Positions 52,610-61,109 of a stretch of DNA of 64,000 nt are shown here, in pieces. Source of the stretch: Flavobacterium hankyongi (lineage in GTDB: Bacteria; Bacteroidota; Bacteroidia; Flavobacteriales; Flavobacteriaceae); the NCBI RefSeq assembly GCF_036840915.1, contig NZ_CP085725.1, positions 744,001-808,000 of the forward strand. The letters run 5' to 3'. Within the stretch, counting starts at the first letter, position 1; each line of letters opens with the position of its first letter. The notes beneath the pieces are model-generated. The model worked only from the letters and a program-made list of their open reading frames with translations, had not been told where the DNA came from and made no database searches. A program made the translations under genes and the position numbers.

Positions 52610-53359
52610 ATGAAAAAATACAAAATAGGACAAATCGTTCCATCATCAAACGTTACGATGGAAACCGAAATACCCGCTATTTTTCGCTCTCGTGAAACTA
52701 TCTTACCTGAACGTTTTACGTTCCATAGCAGTAGAATGCGCATGAAAAAAGTAACCAAAGAAGAACTGGAAGCAATGGATGCTATGAGTTTGAAATGCGC
52801 TCAAGAATTATCCGATGCTCATGTAGATGTGATGGGCTATGCGTGTTTGGTGGCGATTATGAGTATGGGGCGCGGCTATCATTGTGTTTCGGAAGTCAAT
52901 TTACATCAAGAAACGGTTGCTAATGACTTTCCTACTCCTATTGTGACTTCAGCTGGGGCGTTGATTAACGGATTAAAAGTGTTGAGAGCCAAACAAATTT
53001 CCATTATTACGCCGTATATGCGTCCACTGACGGATAAAGTAGTCGATTATATTGAGCATCAAGGTATAAAAGTGAAAGAAAGCATTGCACTTGAAATTCC
53101 GGATAATTTAGAAGTAGCGGCACAAGATCCTATGAATTTGTTGGAAATCTACAAACGATTGGATTTAACGGATGTTGATGTTTTAGTAGTTTCGGCCTGC
53201 GTACAAATGCCATCTTTAGAAGCTATCGATTTAATCCAAGCTGAATGCGGAATACCGGTTACTTCTGCAGCGGTTTGCACAACGTATGAAATGATGAAAA
53301 AACTCGGAATCGAAGCTAAAGCACCTATTGGAGGAGAATTATTAAGCGGAAAATATTAA
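52610..53359 (+). CDS. maiA: Maleate cis-trans isomerase
   Basis: The 249-residue Asp/Glu racemase-superfamily enzyme converts maleate to fumarate. The N-terminal KIGQIVPSSNVTMETEIPA, the catalytic Cys79 (GYACLVAIMSMG) and Cys197 (VSACVQMPSL) are the expected pair, and RFTFHSSRMRMKKVT is diagnostic. It closes the gentisate route by feeding fumarate to the TCA cycle. It lies 12 nt after the zincin-like gene and ends at a hairpin. Confidence 0.94.
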   Translation: MKKYKIGQIVPSSNVTMETEIPAIFRSRETILPERFTFHSSRMRMKKVTKEELEAMDAMSLKCAQELSDAHVDVMGYACLVAIMSMGRGYHCVSEVNLHQETVANDFPTPIVTSAGALINGLKVLRAKQISIITPYMRPLTDKVVDYIEHQGIKVKESIALEIPDNLEVAAQDPMNLLEIYKRLDLTDVDVLVVSACVQMPSLEAIDLIQAECGIPVTSAAVCTTYEMMKKLGIEAKAPIGGELLSGKY

Positions 53360-53362
53360 ATA

Positions 53363-53390
53363 TTAGCAGTCTGTTTTATCAGACTGCTAA
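53363..53390. terminator. Hairpin between convergent operon ends
   Basis: TTAGCAGTCTG and CAGACTGCTAA form a perfect 11-bp stem with a TTTTAT loop. The following sequence is AT-rich without a long T-run, so termination strength is uncertain. Confidence 0.75.
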
Positions 53391-53400
53391 TTATATTTAT

Positions 53401-54474
53401 CTAATTTTTTGAAACTTGTTTTTTAATTATTCCTTTTGAAGTTTCAATATGAATAATGTAAGTTCCTTTTTTGAAATTTGATAAATCAATTTCATTTGAT
53501 TTTGGATTCTTTATTTCAAGTAATTGAATATTTGTTAAATCATACACTCTAACTAATTTAACTTCTCTATCATCTTCAGAAATATTTATTTTTAAAATAT
53601 TGTCTGTTGGATTAGGAAATACTGTTGTTTGACTTTGAGCTGATTTTTGCAGTAATTTTGGATCATTTTCTCCTTCAACGATAGGAATACATGTTGCAAA
53701 TGTTTTTCTCCATCTATGATCTTGCCATCCATATGTACCATTAGTGATAGGATAAATTACTGGTGTACTTGCTCCATATGGTGTGTAAACATATTCAAGA
53801 TAAACACTATACCAAGTAGCATAATTACAAGAGTAAAAACTTGAGCCTGGATTAAAATTATTACCTGTAAAAGTAAAACTTGTATTCAAATTCCAATACG
53901 TTTGTGTAGGACAAGCAAGCGTATTGTCAGGAACCACTTTAAAACGTAATCCTGCTCTATTTGTTGCTGAACCAGTTACTTTATATCCAAAATAATTTGT
54001 ATAATTTCCAGTATGGTTATCTACTTGACAATATGGTGCTAGTGTAATATTTAAAATTGGTTCTGGTAATCTATTTACAATTACTGTGATATTATTGTAT
54101 ACAGGTGAATTTGATACGTCAGGTACATAACATTCTGATCGTACTCTTAAAACTGTTGTTCCGATAGGAAAAGTGTAAGAGCTTGGCAAATTAACATAAT
54201 TTGTATTTGTACTACCATTATTTGCTATAAAAGCCCCTGTGTTATAATTATTAACAGACATAGTCTTTATAGCCCCTAGTGTGGTACAAGTAAAACTGGT
54301 TTTAGTTATTTTAAAATTACCAGTTAGTTGAGACGCAAAAAAAGGTATATTCACAGTATAAGTTAGTCCGGATGCGGTTACTGTTGCAGCATTTGTAGTA
54401 CCAAATGACATTGTTAATTGTGCGTAATTTGTAAAAGCATTTAATAACAACGCTAAAAAAAGTATTTTTTTCAT
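53401..54474 (-). CDS. T9SS-exported protein of unknown function
   Basis: The 357-residue protein has a signal peptide (1-18, ending NYAQ), a beta-rich middle part without a recognised domain, and a type A T9SS sorting domain of about 75 residues (from TTVFPNPTDN to the end). Gly, Asn, Thr and Tyr are common in the middle region, as in adhesin-like or surface proteins. It carries the shared 34-nt element 17 nt before its ATG and is the last gene of the sigma/CHAT/subtilase cluster. Confidence 0.88.
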   Translation of the reverse strand: MKKILFLALLLNAFTNYAQLTMSFGTTNAATVTASGLTYTVNIPFFASQLTGNFKITKTSFTCTTLGAIKTMSVNNYNTGAFIANNGSTNTNYVNLPSSYTFPIGTTVLRVRSECYVPDVSNSPVYNNITVIVNRLPEPILNITLAPYCQVDNHTGNYTNYFGYKVTGSATNRAGLRFKVVPDNTLACPTQTYWNLNTSFTFTGNNFNPGSSFYSCNYATWYSVYLEYVYTPYGASTPVIYPITNGTYGWQDHRWRKTFATCIPIVEGENDPKLLQKSAQSQTTVFPNPTDNILKINISEDDREVKLVRVYDLTNIQLLEIKNPKSNEIDLSNFKKGTYIIHIETSKGIIKKQVSKN

Positions 54475-54491
54475 AAAAATCAGTCTATTAT

Positions 54492-54525
54492 TCCCTACTC
54501 TATAATTGGTTTTTCGGGTTTCACC
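54492..54525 (-). promoter_or_regulatory. Shared 34-nt 5' element, copy 1
   Basis: On the minus strand it reads GGTGAAACCCGAAAAACC then AATTATAGAGTAGGGA, 17 nt before the ATG of the 357-residue protein. It differs from copies 2 and 3 at only a few positions. This copy lacks the upstream stem and the GGTAATA motif of the other two. Confidence 0.85.
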
Positions 54526-54542
54526 ATTTTAAATAAGAACAA

Positions 54543-54595
54543 GAGTTTAAAGCTCATTATTAATCTTTTTTTAATAATGAGCCGTTTTTAAACTC
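54543..54595 (-). other. Long perfect hairpin between the peptide gene and the T9SS gene
   Basis: A 12-bp stem (GCTCATTATTAA/TTAATAATGAGC, 7-nt loop) is extended by 9 bp (GAGTTTAAA/TTTAAACTC) with a 4-nt bulge on one arm. It lies 20 nt after the peptide stop. No T-run follows on the minus strand, so it may be a processing or stability element and not a terminator. Confidence 0.75.
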
Positions 54596-54615
54596 CTTAA
54601 CCTCAATTTCAAGTA

Positions 54616-54762
54616 TTATTTTTTATCTTTCTTTCTAAGTGGATCGGTGATTAAACTCAGATTTAAAAGAGGAATAGATGTAATATCTTCTCCACCTCTA
54701 ATTTTTTTAATACTTTCCTTGGGTAATTCAAATTGTTTAAATTTTGATTGTAGATTTTTCAT
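54616..54762 (-). CDS. 48-residue double-Gly leader peptide (RiPP/bacteriocin-like precursor)
   Basis: This short gene reads MKNLQSKFKQ, then FELPKESIKKIRGG (11-24), then a 24-residue C-terminal part EDITSIPLLN and LSLITDPLRKKDKK. The amphipathic leader ending in GG at 23-24 matches double-Gly leaders of Bacteroidota natural-product precursors, which are cut after GG by C39 peptidase transporters. The core has no Cys, four Ser/Thr and a basic tail. It has its own copy of the shared 5' element 17 nt before the ATG and an isolated transcription unit. No C39 transporter or modification enzyme is in the window. The leader pattern is seen; secretion and processing are inferred. Confidence 0.72.
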   Translation of the reverse strand: MKNLQSKFKQFELPKESIKKIRGGEDITSIPLLNLSLITDPLRKKDKK

Positions 54763-54779
54763 AAAAATAAATTTAATAA

Positions 54780-54860
54780 CCCCTACTCTTTGATTGGTTT
54801 TTCGGGTTCCACCTTTAGTTTATATATTACTAGTGTGGATTATTAAAATCTATTACCCAT
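54780..54860 (-). promoter_or_regulatory. Shared 5' element, copy 2, with upstream stem and GGGTAATA motif
   Basis: The core (54780-54813) begins GGTGGAACCCGAAAAACC on the minus strand and ends AGAGTAGGGG. Just upstream, CCAC..GTGG and ACTAAAG can form a stem that includes the first bases of the core. Further upstream is GGGTAATA with ATTTTAA. Nearly all of this block is repeated at 56155-56236. Confidence 0.85.
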
Positions 54861-54887
54861 TATATATGCTAAAAAGTTATTAAAAAA

Positions 54888-54930
54888 TAAAAGAGGCTCT
54901 TTTAAAAGTAAAAGAGCCTCTTTTATTTTT
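54888..54930. terminator. Intrinsic terminator after the 399-residue T9SS gene
   Basis: TAAAAGAGGCTCTTTTA pairs perfectly over 17 bp with TAAAAGAGCCTCTTTTA around an AAAG loop, with T-rich sequence on both sides. On the minus strand it lies 12 nt after the stop at 54942. Confidence 0.92.
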
Positions 54931-54941
54931 TACAAATTAGG

Positions 54942-56141
54942 TTATTGTTTGACTATTTTTTTCAAAATAATTTTATTCTTAATATGAATATTTATTAAGT
55001 AAATTCCTTTTGGCTCATTACTCAAATCAATTAAATTTTCATCTTTTATAAGAAATTTACTTTGGACAATATTTCCATTTGAATTATATATTTTATAATT
55101 AGCATTTTCTTCATTAATGTTAATTTTAAATACACCATTAGTTGGATTTGGATAAACCGAAATTAAATCATAATTATCATCAATTTTATTTATATTATTT
55201 AAAATCAATGAATTATCATTATTTGAAATCACGGTGACTTTAGGATTAGATTCGTTTTGATTCTCAGATATGTTTGAATCATTAGCTTGCTTACATCCTG
55301 AAATTACTTTCAAGAGGGCTGTTTTACAAGTCCAAATAGGACCAGTACAAACCTTTACCCTATAATATCTTTCACTTCCATTAGCTAAATTACCGTCTAT
55401 TAATATACTACCTGCTCTAGATGGATTTCCAGTGTAATAAGGTGGAACACTATAGGTTGAAGCTATATTTTGCAAATTAATATTATCTGGAGCTTCACCA
55501 TTTAGCCAGACACCAAATTCATAGTCATAAGTTCTATTCCAATATTGATCACATTCTTCAACAGTTATATTATAAGCTGTTTCACAACTTGTTGCTCCTG
55601 CATTTATTTTAATGTTACTTATACAAGCCTGAATAGCTGAACCATCAATAGGAATGGGTATCCCGTTTATATTAAAATCAGGAGTTCCATTTAAAACAGG
55701 AACTGTTAAATTTGATGAATATATATCTCTTAGTAATTCATATCCAATGCATAAATTTTTTTTCCTAAAAAACTGAACTCTTGCTTTGAAAATAGAACCA
55801 CTTGATACTGACACGTTCGTAAAGGTCTCGTAAAAATACAAGCTTGATAAAGTAAATTCATGTTCTGAAAAAACTGTATTATTTTTAAATAACGTTACGA
55901 TTGCTTTATAAGGATTTCCAATATTACATTTAGGACTTACACAATCATTTGGTAAATTTGTTCCTCCACAATAAGAAAAACCAACTTTTATATTATCTAC
56001 TCTTTGCTCTGTTCCACAAATTGGAATGTAAGTATCACCAACACTACTCAAATGTGTCGTAAATTTAATTGTTGGTTGCTCTTGAGCATAAATTTTAAAA
56101 TTGATAAGGATAAAAAATAAAATCTTTAATATATTCTTCAT
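54942..56141 (-). CDS. T9SS-exported protein of unknown function
   Basis: The 399-residue protein has a signal peptide (about 1-19, ending IYAQ), a Cys-containing beta-rich middle region (at least 10 Cys, for example in GYELL and CVSPKCN surroundings) and a C-terminal T9SS type A domain (SVYPNPTNGVFKI to the end). I recognise no catalytic domain. It is preceded by a full copy of the shared 5' element and lies 103 nt downstream of the CHAT gene. Together with the 357-residue protein it is a likely secreted output or substrate of the local protease cluster. Confidence 0.88.
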   Translation of the reverse strand: MKNILKILFFILINFKIYAQEQPTIKFTTHLSSVGDTYIPICGTEQRVDNIKVGFSYCGGTNLPNDCVSPKCNIGNPYKAIVTLFKNNTVFSEHEFTLSSLYFYETFTNVSVSSGSIFKARVQFFRKKNLCIGYELLRDIYSSNLTVPVLNGTPDFNINGIPIPIDGSAIQACISNIKINAGATSCETAYNITVEECDQYWNRTYDYEFGVWLNGEAPDNINLQNIASTYSVPPYYTGNPSRAGSILIDGNLANGSERYYRVKVCTGPIWTCKTALLKVISGCKQANDSNISENQNESNPKVTVISNNDNSLILNNINKIDDNYDLISVYPNPTNGVFKININEENANYKIYNSNGNIVQSKFLIKDENLIDLSNEPKGIYLINIHIKNKIILKKIVKQ

Positions 56142-56154
56142 AAAATAAAATTAA

Positions 56155-56236
56155 TCCCTACTCTTTGATTGGTTTTTCGGGTTCCACCTTTAGTTTATAT
56201 AATACTAAGTGTGGATTATTAAAATTTATTACCTAA
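56155..56236 (-). promoter_or_regulatory. Shared 5' element, copy 3, with upstream stem and GGTAATA motif
   Basis: The core (56155-56188) is identical to copy 2 apart from its last base and lies 13 nt before the ATG at 56141. The upstream CCAC/GTGG stem and the AGGTAATA-ATTTTAA motif are also conserved. Confidence 0.85.
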
Positions 56237-56244
56237 AATTTACG

Positions 56245-58995
56245 TTATTTTTTTAAAAAAATAAACTTGATCAATAAAACTGTAATTATAATACTCGTAA
56301 AAGCAAGAAGAATTAAAATATAATTATGGTAATACCATTTTTGATTCAATTCGATAGAAGCTGTATCTCCAGTCAAAACAAATGAAGCCCAATGATAAGG
56401 TAATACTTCAGAGAGTTGATGATGTTTTAAATAGTTTATTTTTGCCAATTGTAAGGCTTTAGATTTGGTCTTTCCTTTTTCAAGCTCGTTATAAAAAGAC
56501 AAAATAATTTCGTTACCTGCTTTTTCATTAACATTCCACAAAGATGATAAAACGCTTTTTGTACCATTCATGAAGAAACCTCTTGATAAACTTAAAACAC
56601 CTTCACCTGATTGTATTTGCCCATCATTTGTTTTACATGCATCAAGAATTACAAGTTCTGCTTGGTTTTGAATACCATAAAGTTCTTCTAAAGTCATTTT
56701 TGAATTTCTAAATGCAATCCAAGGTGTTTTTTGGTCAGAAATATCTAATCCAGCGTGAGTATTTAAATGAATAATTTGATACTGATTAATAAGGCTACAA
56801 AATTTTTCCTTAGTTGCTGCATCATCAAATAATACGGTTGTTGATGTATATTTTTCTAATTTATCAATGACTTCTTTTGAACGAGATAAATTAGTCAAGC
56901 TTTTATCTTCAAATTGGTATGGTACTGTTAGAATCAATTTTTTTGAAGCTTTACTTTTCCATTGCTTAATTTTTTCAAAAGTAGAAAACGATTGTAGATA
57001 AGAAATTTCTGAGAAGTTGATTAAGTAACTATTTTTTAAATACTTTTTTGAATCATAAACACATAATGATTCAAAAGGCAAGTTTATTAATGAGTCGTCT
57101 GCTACAATTATTAATCTTTTATTTTTTATTTTATTTATGGCATTTTCAAACGGAAATAATGATTTAAAAACATTTGCAGAAGTTGACTGAAATTGAATAC
57201 TTTCTTGTTTATCTAATAAAACTTGTGAATTATTTTTTTTGAGGACTCTTATATCTTTTTGTAGTGTTGAAACGTTAGATATTGCATAAAAAATCTTCTC
57301 TGATTTATTCACAAATAATCCATAACCTTTATCATCAGTTAAAATATAAGAGACAAAACATTCTTCATTATCTAATGAATGTATTACTTTTTTTAACGGA
57401 ATAATGTCAATTTTTTGTTTAAATCTAGCATATTGTGGATATTTTGCAACCAAAAAACCCATATAACTCTCATATTCTTTAAGTTTTTTTAAATAAGCTT
57501 TTTTGAATTGAACACTATTAGGAAACTGTCTATTTTTTTTCTCAACAGTTAGCAATTCATTATGTAATTTAAACTCTTTTTCTGTAATGCTTTTTGGAAC
57601 TTGTAATTCTAATTTTGCTTGATATTTTTTTATATTTTCTTGAAGTAATAATGCTTTATTTTTTTCCATAAAATAAAACCCTTCATCAGGTTTATTTAAC
57701 AAAAAACAAACTTCAGCTCCCAATAAATAAGTGTTCACTCCTTTTTCTATCCAAAATAATTTTGATTGGTCAGTTGTACTTTCATATCTAATTACAGATA
57801 CAATTTCATCAATAAGATATAATACTTCTTTAGCTTTAAATAAGTATGCTTTATTTTTTGTATTCTTATAACTTTCTACGTAGTTAAAAGCTAAGTCAAC
57901 CAAATAGACCATAATATCTTGTTGGTAACCAGAATCTATAATTGTTTCTAATTTTGGTAGCTCGAATGATGACTGTTCTTTATCTAGAATTATTTGTATT
58001 GCTTTTTGAAAATAAGTAATTTTTTCGACTGGTTTGATATTAGAAAAATAAGCGAAGTTGTCATAAGCTGTGGCTATTTGATTAATATTAGATGACTTTT
58101 TAATTATTTCTTTAAAACAATTTGATGCTAAAATCAATTGATTTTGTTTGGCATGCAAGAAACCTATATTGTTGAGTACAGAGAAATAATCTTTGGAATT
58201 ATTTTGGGATTTAAAAAAATCTTTGGATTTAATATACAAGCTTAAAGCTGTTTTATTTTCACCCCAAGCCTCATAAATATTGGCTAGATTATTATAAAAT
58301 TCAAAAAGTAAATTGTTATCTAATGAAGAAATTTTAAAATTAATTTCAACAAATTTTTGATGTTTTTTTATTCCACTTTCATAGATCTTTATTGTTTTTC
58401 CTGAATCTAATTCAGTCATTAAAGCAAATATTTTCACAATGCTCGTACGTATAATTATCTCATTGTTAATATCATTTTTTTGTAACAATAATAAATCTAA
58501 TCTTTTAAGGGCTAAATAATAATCACCTCTTTCAGAATCCAATATAGCAATATTAATTTTAGCATTAAAAGTATATTTATCTAATGCTTTATCTTTTATG
58601 ATTTCATTTAGCAAATCATACTGTTTTGATACCTCTTTGTTTAACATGTAAATCCATGCTAGATTACTTCGGGATCTATTTAATTCTAATAAAAAAGCAT
58701 TATTTTTCTTATAATCTTTTAAAATTGAAATAGAATTTTTTAAACAAGAAATAGCATATTCTTTATTATTACTATTAAAGTAAAGAACTCCTAATTCACT
58801 ATTTAAAATCCCTTTTTGGGGAGAATTTGGATAGTTTTTATATTTTTTTTTGAGATTTTCTAATTTAAATATTTTCTCTTCTTCAGAAATAGTAGTATTT
58901 AATGTAAACTTAATTTCCTTACTTAACGTTTCTTGTGCATTTGCAAATTGAATTGTTAAGAATAATAAAACAAAGAAAAATTTGGTAAAATTCAT
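56245..58995 (-). CDS. Membrane-anchored TPR-CHAT (caspase-like) protein
   Basis: The 916-residue protein has a signal peptide (1-20), an array of helical TPR-like repeats (about 25-480), a coiled linker and a C-terminal CHAT domain (about 600-875). A membrane helix (892-912) ends in LKK. The CHAT catalytic dyad is His747 (LNTHAGLD) and Cys787 (ILDACKTND), followed by GEGVLSLSRGFF and SSLWNVNE. CHAT proteases are caspase/separase relatives that cut specific proteins. Signal peptide and topology place the domain in the periplasm. The neighbouring subtilase, sigma factor and membrane TPR protein suggest a proteolytic signalling system. Confidence 0.92.
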   Translation of the reverse strand: MNFTKFFFVLLFLTIQFANAQETLSKEIKFTLNTTISEEEKIFKLENLKKKYKNYPNSPQKGILNSELGVLYFNSNNKEYAISCLKNSISILKDYKKNNAFLLELNRSRSNLAWIYMLNKEVSKQYDLLNEIIKDKALDKYTFNAKINIAILDSERGDYYLALKRLDLLLLQKNDINNEIIIRTSIVKIFALMTELDSGKTIKIYESGIKKHQKFVEINFKISSLDNNLLFEFYNNLANIYEAWGENKTALSLYIKSKDFFKSQNNSKDYFSVLNNIGFLHAKQNQLILASNCFKEIIKKSSNINQIATAYDNFAYFSNIKPVEKITYFQKAIQIILDKEQSSFELPKLETIIDSGYQQDIMVYLVDLAFNYVESYKNTKNKAYLFKAKEVLYLIDEIVSVIRYESTTDQSKLFWIEKGVNTYLLGAEVCFLLNKPDEGFYFMEKNKALLLQENIKKYQAKLELQVPKSITEKEFKLHNELLTVEKKNRQFPNSVQFKKAYLKKLKEYESYMGFLVAKYPQYARFKQKIDIIPLKKVIHSLDNEECFVSYILTDDKGYGLFVNKSEKIFYAISNVSTLQKDIRVLKKNNSQVLLDKQESIQFQSTSANVFKSLFPFENAINKIKNKRLIIVADDSLINLPFESLCVYDSKKYLKNSYLINFSEISYLQSFSTFEKIKQWKSKASKKLILTVPYQFEDKSLTNLSRSKEVIDKLEKYTSTTVLFDDAATKEKFCSLINQYQIIHLNTHAGLDISDQKTPWIAFRNSKMTLEELYGIQNQAELVILDACKTNDGQIQSGEGVLSLSRGFFMNGTKSVLSSLWNVNEKAGNEIILSFYNELEKGKTKSKALQLAKINYLKHHQLSEVLPYHWASFVLTGDTASIELNQKWYYHNYILILLAFTSIIITVLLIKFIFLKK

Positions 58996-59073
58996 TATAG
59001 TTTTTGATAATAAGAAAACTTATTTATCACTTGTAATTGGCAATAAATGAGAAATCTAAATTATTAAAAAAAA

Positions 59074-60375
59074 CTAAGGATTAATAATTTTGTCATACTT
59101 AACTAGTTTTGAATTATTGAAACTAGGTGGTTTAGTTACTCCAATCATATTTAAATTATATAATAAACTTAAATTCGAAATTGTTGGATTATTGTTTTTA
59201 AAGAAAGCTACCTTAGCCGCTACATTTGGTGAAGCAAATGATGTACCCTGTATAGAAGTTTGCAAAAAATCTATTCCCTCCCCTTTTGCAAAAAAATCAA
59301 CTGTTGTTTTTCCATAATTAGACCAATTTGAGATATCGGTAGCATTTTGATTGCATGAGGCAACAGCTATAATGTTATTTATTGGATAGCCAGAAGGAAA
59401 ATGAGTCTGTAAATCATTATTTATTTCATCGTTTCCTGCAGAACAGATTAATGTCACGTTAGGATATTGACTTACTAAGTTTGTGAAAATATTATTTGAT
59501 GGATTTTCAAATATATTGTACCAACCTAGACTCATTTGTAAAATACTTGCTTTTCTTTCAAGAGCAAAGTTTAAAGAGCATATTAAGTTAAAATAATTTC
59601 CTTTTCCATTAGAATTACAAACTTTTAAAGGCAAAATTTGATAAGGAATGTTATAATAATTTAAGTTACGTGTGATAATAGATGTGACTGCAGAACCGTG
59701 AATATTTGGGTCATCATCAAAAGTATTATCATCGTTATTTACAAAATCCCATCCAGAATACACGCCAGGAATGCCATCAGAAGCAGCATTATACAAGAAC
59801 TTTTCTGGAAAATGTGCAGCATTTCCAAATGAAGGATTAATCCCTGTATCAAAAACAGCAATGGTAAGACCATTATTAATAGTTTTTATATGATTTGTAT
59901 AATTAGTATTTGAACTAGGAGTGATGCTTGTTTTCAAAAGCCTAGACTTAGTAGAAGTATTAATTGTGTAATTGAATTCTACATAAGCAATTGCTTTTTC
60001 CCTTTCATTTGGATTTGTTGGATAACCAAACCCTCCAGTTGGATTGTTAATAGTCTCTTTTTTAGGCTCTATCTCAATGTTATCATCAAACATCCATAAT
60101 TCAATAGAAGCATTTGAACATTTATTACATAGTTGATAACTTGAAACATTAAAATAACTTCTTAAAAATCTTTTTTGATTGCTATCAACCCAATTTCCGT
60201 ATTTAATTACTAAACTGTTTGAAGAATAATTTTTAACAACAGTATTAGCATTTACTGCTACTCTTTTATTTTGTTGCTGCTCTAAAGAAGTAGAATTAAA
60301 ATTTTCATCTTGACTAGGCACTGTACATGCCAATGAAAGATTAAATACTATAAAAAAAATAATTAATTTTTTCAT
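59074..60375 (-). CDS. Secreted subtilisin-like (S8) serine protease, putative lipoprotein
   Basis: The 433-residue protein has an N-terminal signal with Cys17 in LSLAC, a lipobox-like site. A pro-region follows (about 25-165), then an S8 domain (about 168-425) with Asp176 (VFDTGIN), His226 (NIHGSAV), Asn315 (SAGND) and Ser379 (GTSFASPN). All catalytic residues are present, so it should be active outside the inner membrane. The ATG lies next to a GGGTAATA/TATAAACTAAA motif shared with two other genes of the cluster, and it is divergent from the sigma factor gene. Confidence 0.93.
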   Translation of the reverse strand: MKKLIIFFIVFNLSLACTVPSQDENFNSTSLEQQQNKRVAVNANTVVKNYSSNSLVIKYGNWVDSNQKRFLRSYFNVSSYQLCNKCSNASIELWMFDDNIEIEPKKETINNPTGGFGYPTNPNEREKAIAYVEFNYTINTSTKSRLLKTSITPSSNTNYTNHIKTINNGLTIAVFDTGINPSFGNAAHFPEKFLYNAASDGIPGVYSGWDFVNNDDNTFDDDPNIHGSAVTSIITRNLNYYNIPYQILPLKVCNSNGKGNYFNLICSLNFALERKASILQMSLGWYNIFENPSNNIFTNLVSQYPNVTLICSAGNDEINNDLQTHFPSGYPINNIIAVASCNQNATDISNWSNYGKTTVDFFAKGEGIDFLQTSIQGTSFASPNVAAKVAFFKNNNPTISNLSLLYNLNMIGVTKPPSFNNSKLVKYDKIINP

Positions 60376-60384
60376 GTTTATATT

Positions 60385-60426
60385 TTTAGTTTATAATGTA
60401 GTACTTAATTTTAAAATATATTACCC
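60385..60426 (-). promoter_or_regulatory. Shared bipartite promoter-like motif upstream of the subtilase
   Basis: On the minus strand GGGTAATA, an AT-rich stretch with TTTTAA, and TATAAACTAAA occur in this order, as upstream of 54942-56141 and of the 48-residue peptide. The spacing is about 3-4 nt shorter here and the 34-nt core is absent. It may be the promoter recognised by the cluster sigma factor. Confidence 0.6.
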
Positions 60427-60548
60427 AAAAAAAGATTAAAAAAAATAAAAGTCACTTATTATAGCTTTATTTTTACTGAAAATTATATTAAAATCTCAAA
60501 AAGAGAATTAATGAAAAAAAATAATTTTATAGAAATACTATAATAAAA

Positions 60549-61109
60549 ATGGAAGAAGCAAATATTTATATAGATGCATTACTTACAGGTAATAGTAGTA
60601 TTATAGACCAAATTTACAAGAAAAATTTTCCAAAAATAAGTTCTTACATTAAATCCAATAAAGGAAATGCTGATGAAGCAATGGATATTTTTCAAGAAGC
60701 ATTAATGTATATTTTGATAACACAAAAAGAAAAGCGAACTGAAATATTAAATTTTGAAGCTTATTTATTCGTTGTTTGTAGAAATATTTGGAAAAAAAAA
60801 TTAACAAACAGGGTAATAAATACGGATGTTGTTACACTGGTAAATAAAGAATCGGATTTAGCTGAATTAATAGTAGAACAGAAATATTTTGATTTGTATA
60901 CTGCAAAATTTAATTTATTATCTGAAAATTGTAAAGAGATTTTAGCTGTTTACTTTAATGGTGCAAGCTATGAAGAAATAGCAAATGAGAATGACTATGC
61001 TACTGTAAATACTGTAAGACAAAGAGTTTTTAAATGTAGATCTAAATTAATTGAGCTTATAAAAGAAGATAAAGAATTTCAATTACTAAGAAAATGGGAA
61101 TTAATGTAA
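60549..61109 (+). CDS. Sigma-70 family (ECF-like) sigma factor
   Basis: The 186-residue protein has region 2 (about 18-85, with DEAMDIFQEALMYILI and a Trp-containing FVVCRNIWKKKL) and region 4 (about 125-175, CKEILAVYFNGASYEEIA and VNTVRQRVFKCRSKLIELI). Length and domain content are those of an ECF-type factor. It is the first gene of a pair: its end overlaps the next gene by 16 nt. It diverges from the subtilase gene, a natural target. Confidence 0.92.
   Translation: MEEANIYIDALLTGNSSIIDQIYKKNFPKISSYIKSNKGNADEAMDIFQEALMYILITQKEKRTEILNFEAYLFVVCRNIWKKKLTNRVINTDVVTLVNKESDLAELIVEQKYFDLYTAKFNLLSENCKEILAVYFNGASYEEIANENDYATVNTVRQRVFKCRSKLIELIKEDKEFQLLRKWELM

Noticed and set aside
56245..60375. A CHAT/subtilase-gasdermin or CRISPR-linked (type III-E) defence system
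   Set aside because: No gasdermin-like protein, Cas gene or array is present, and both proteases have export signals, unlike cytosolic defence proteases.
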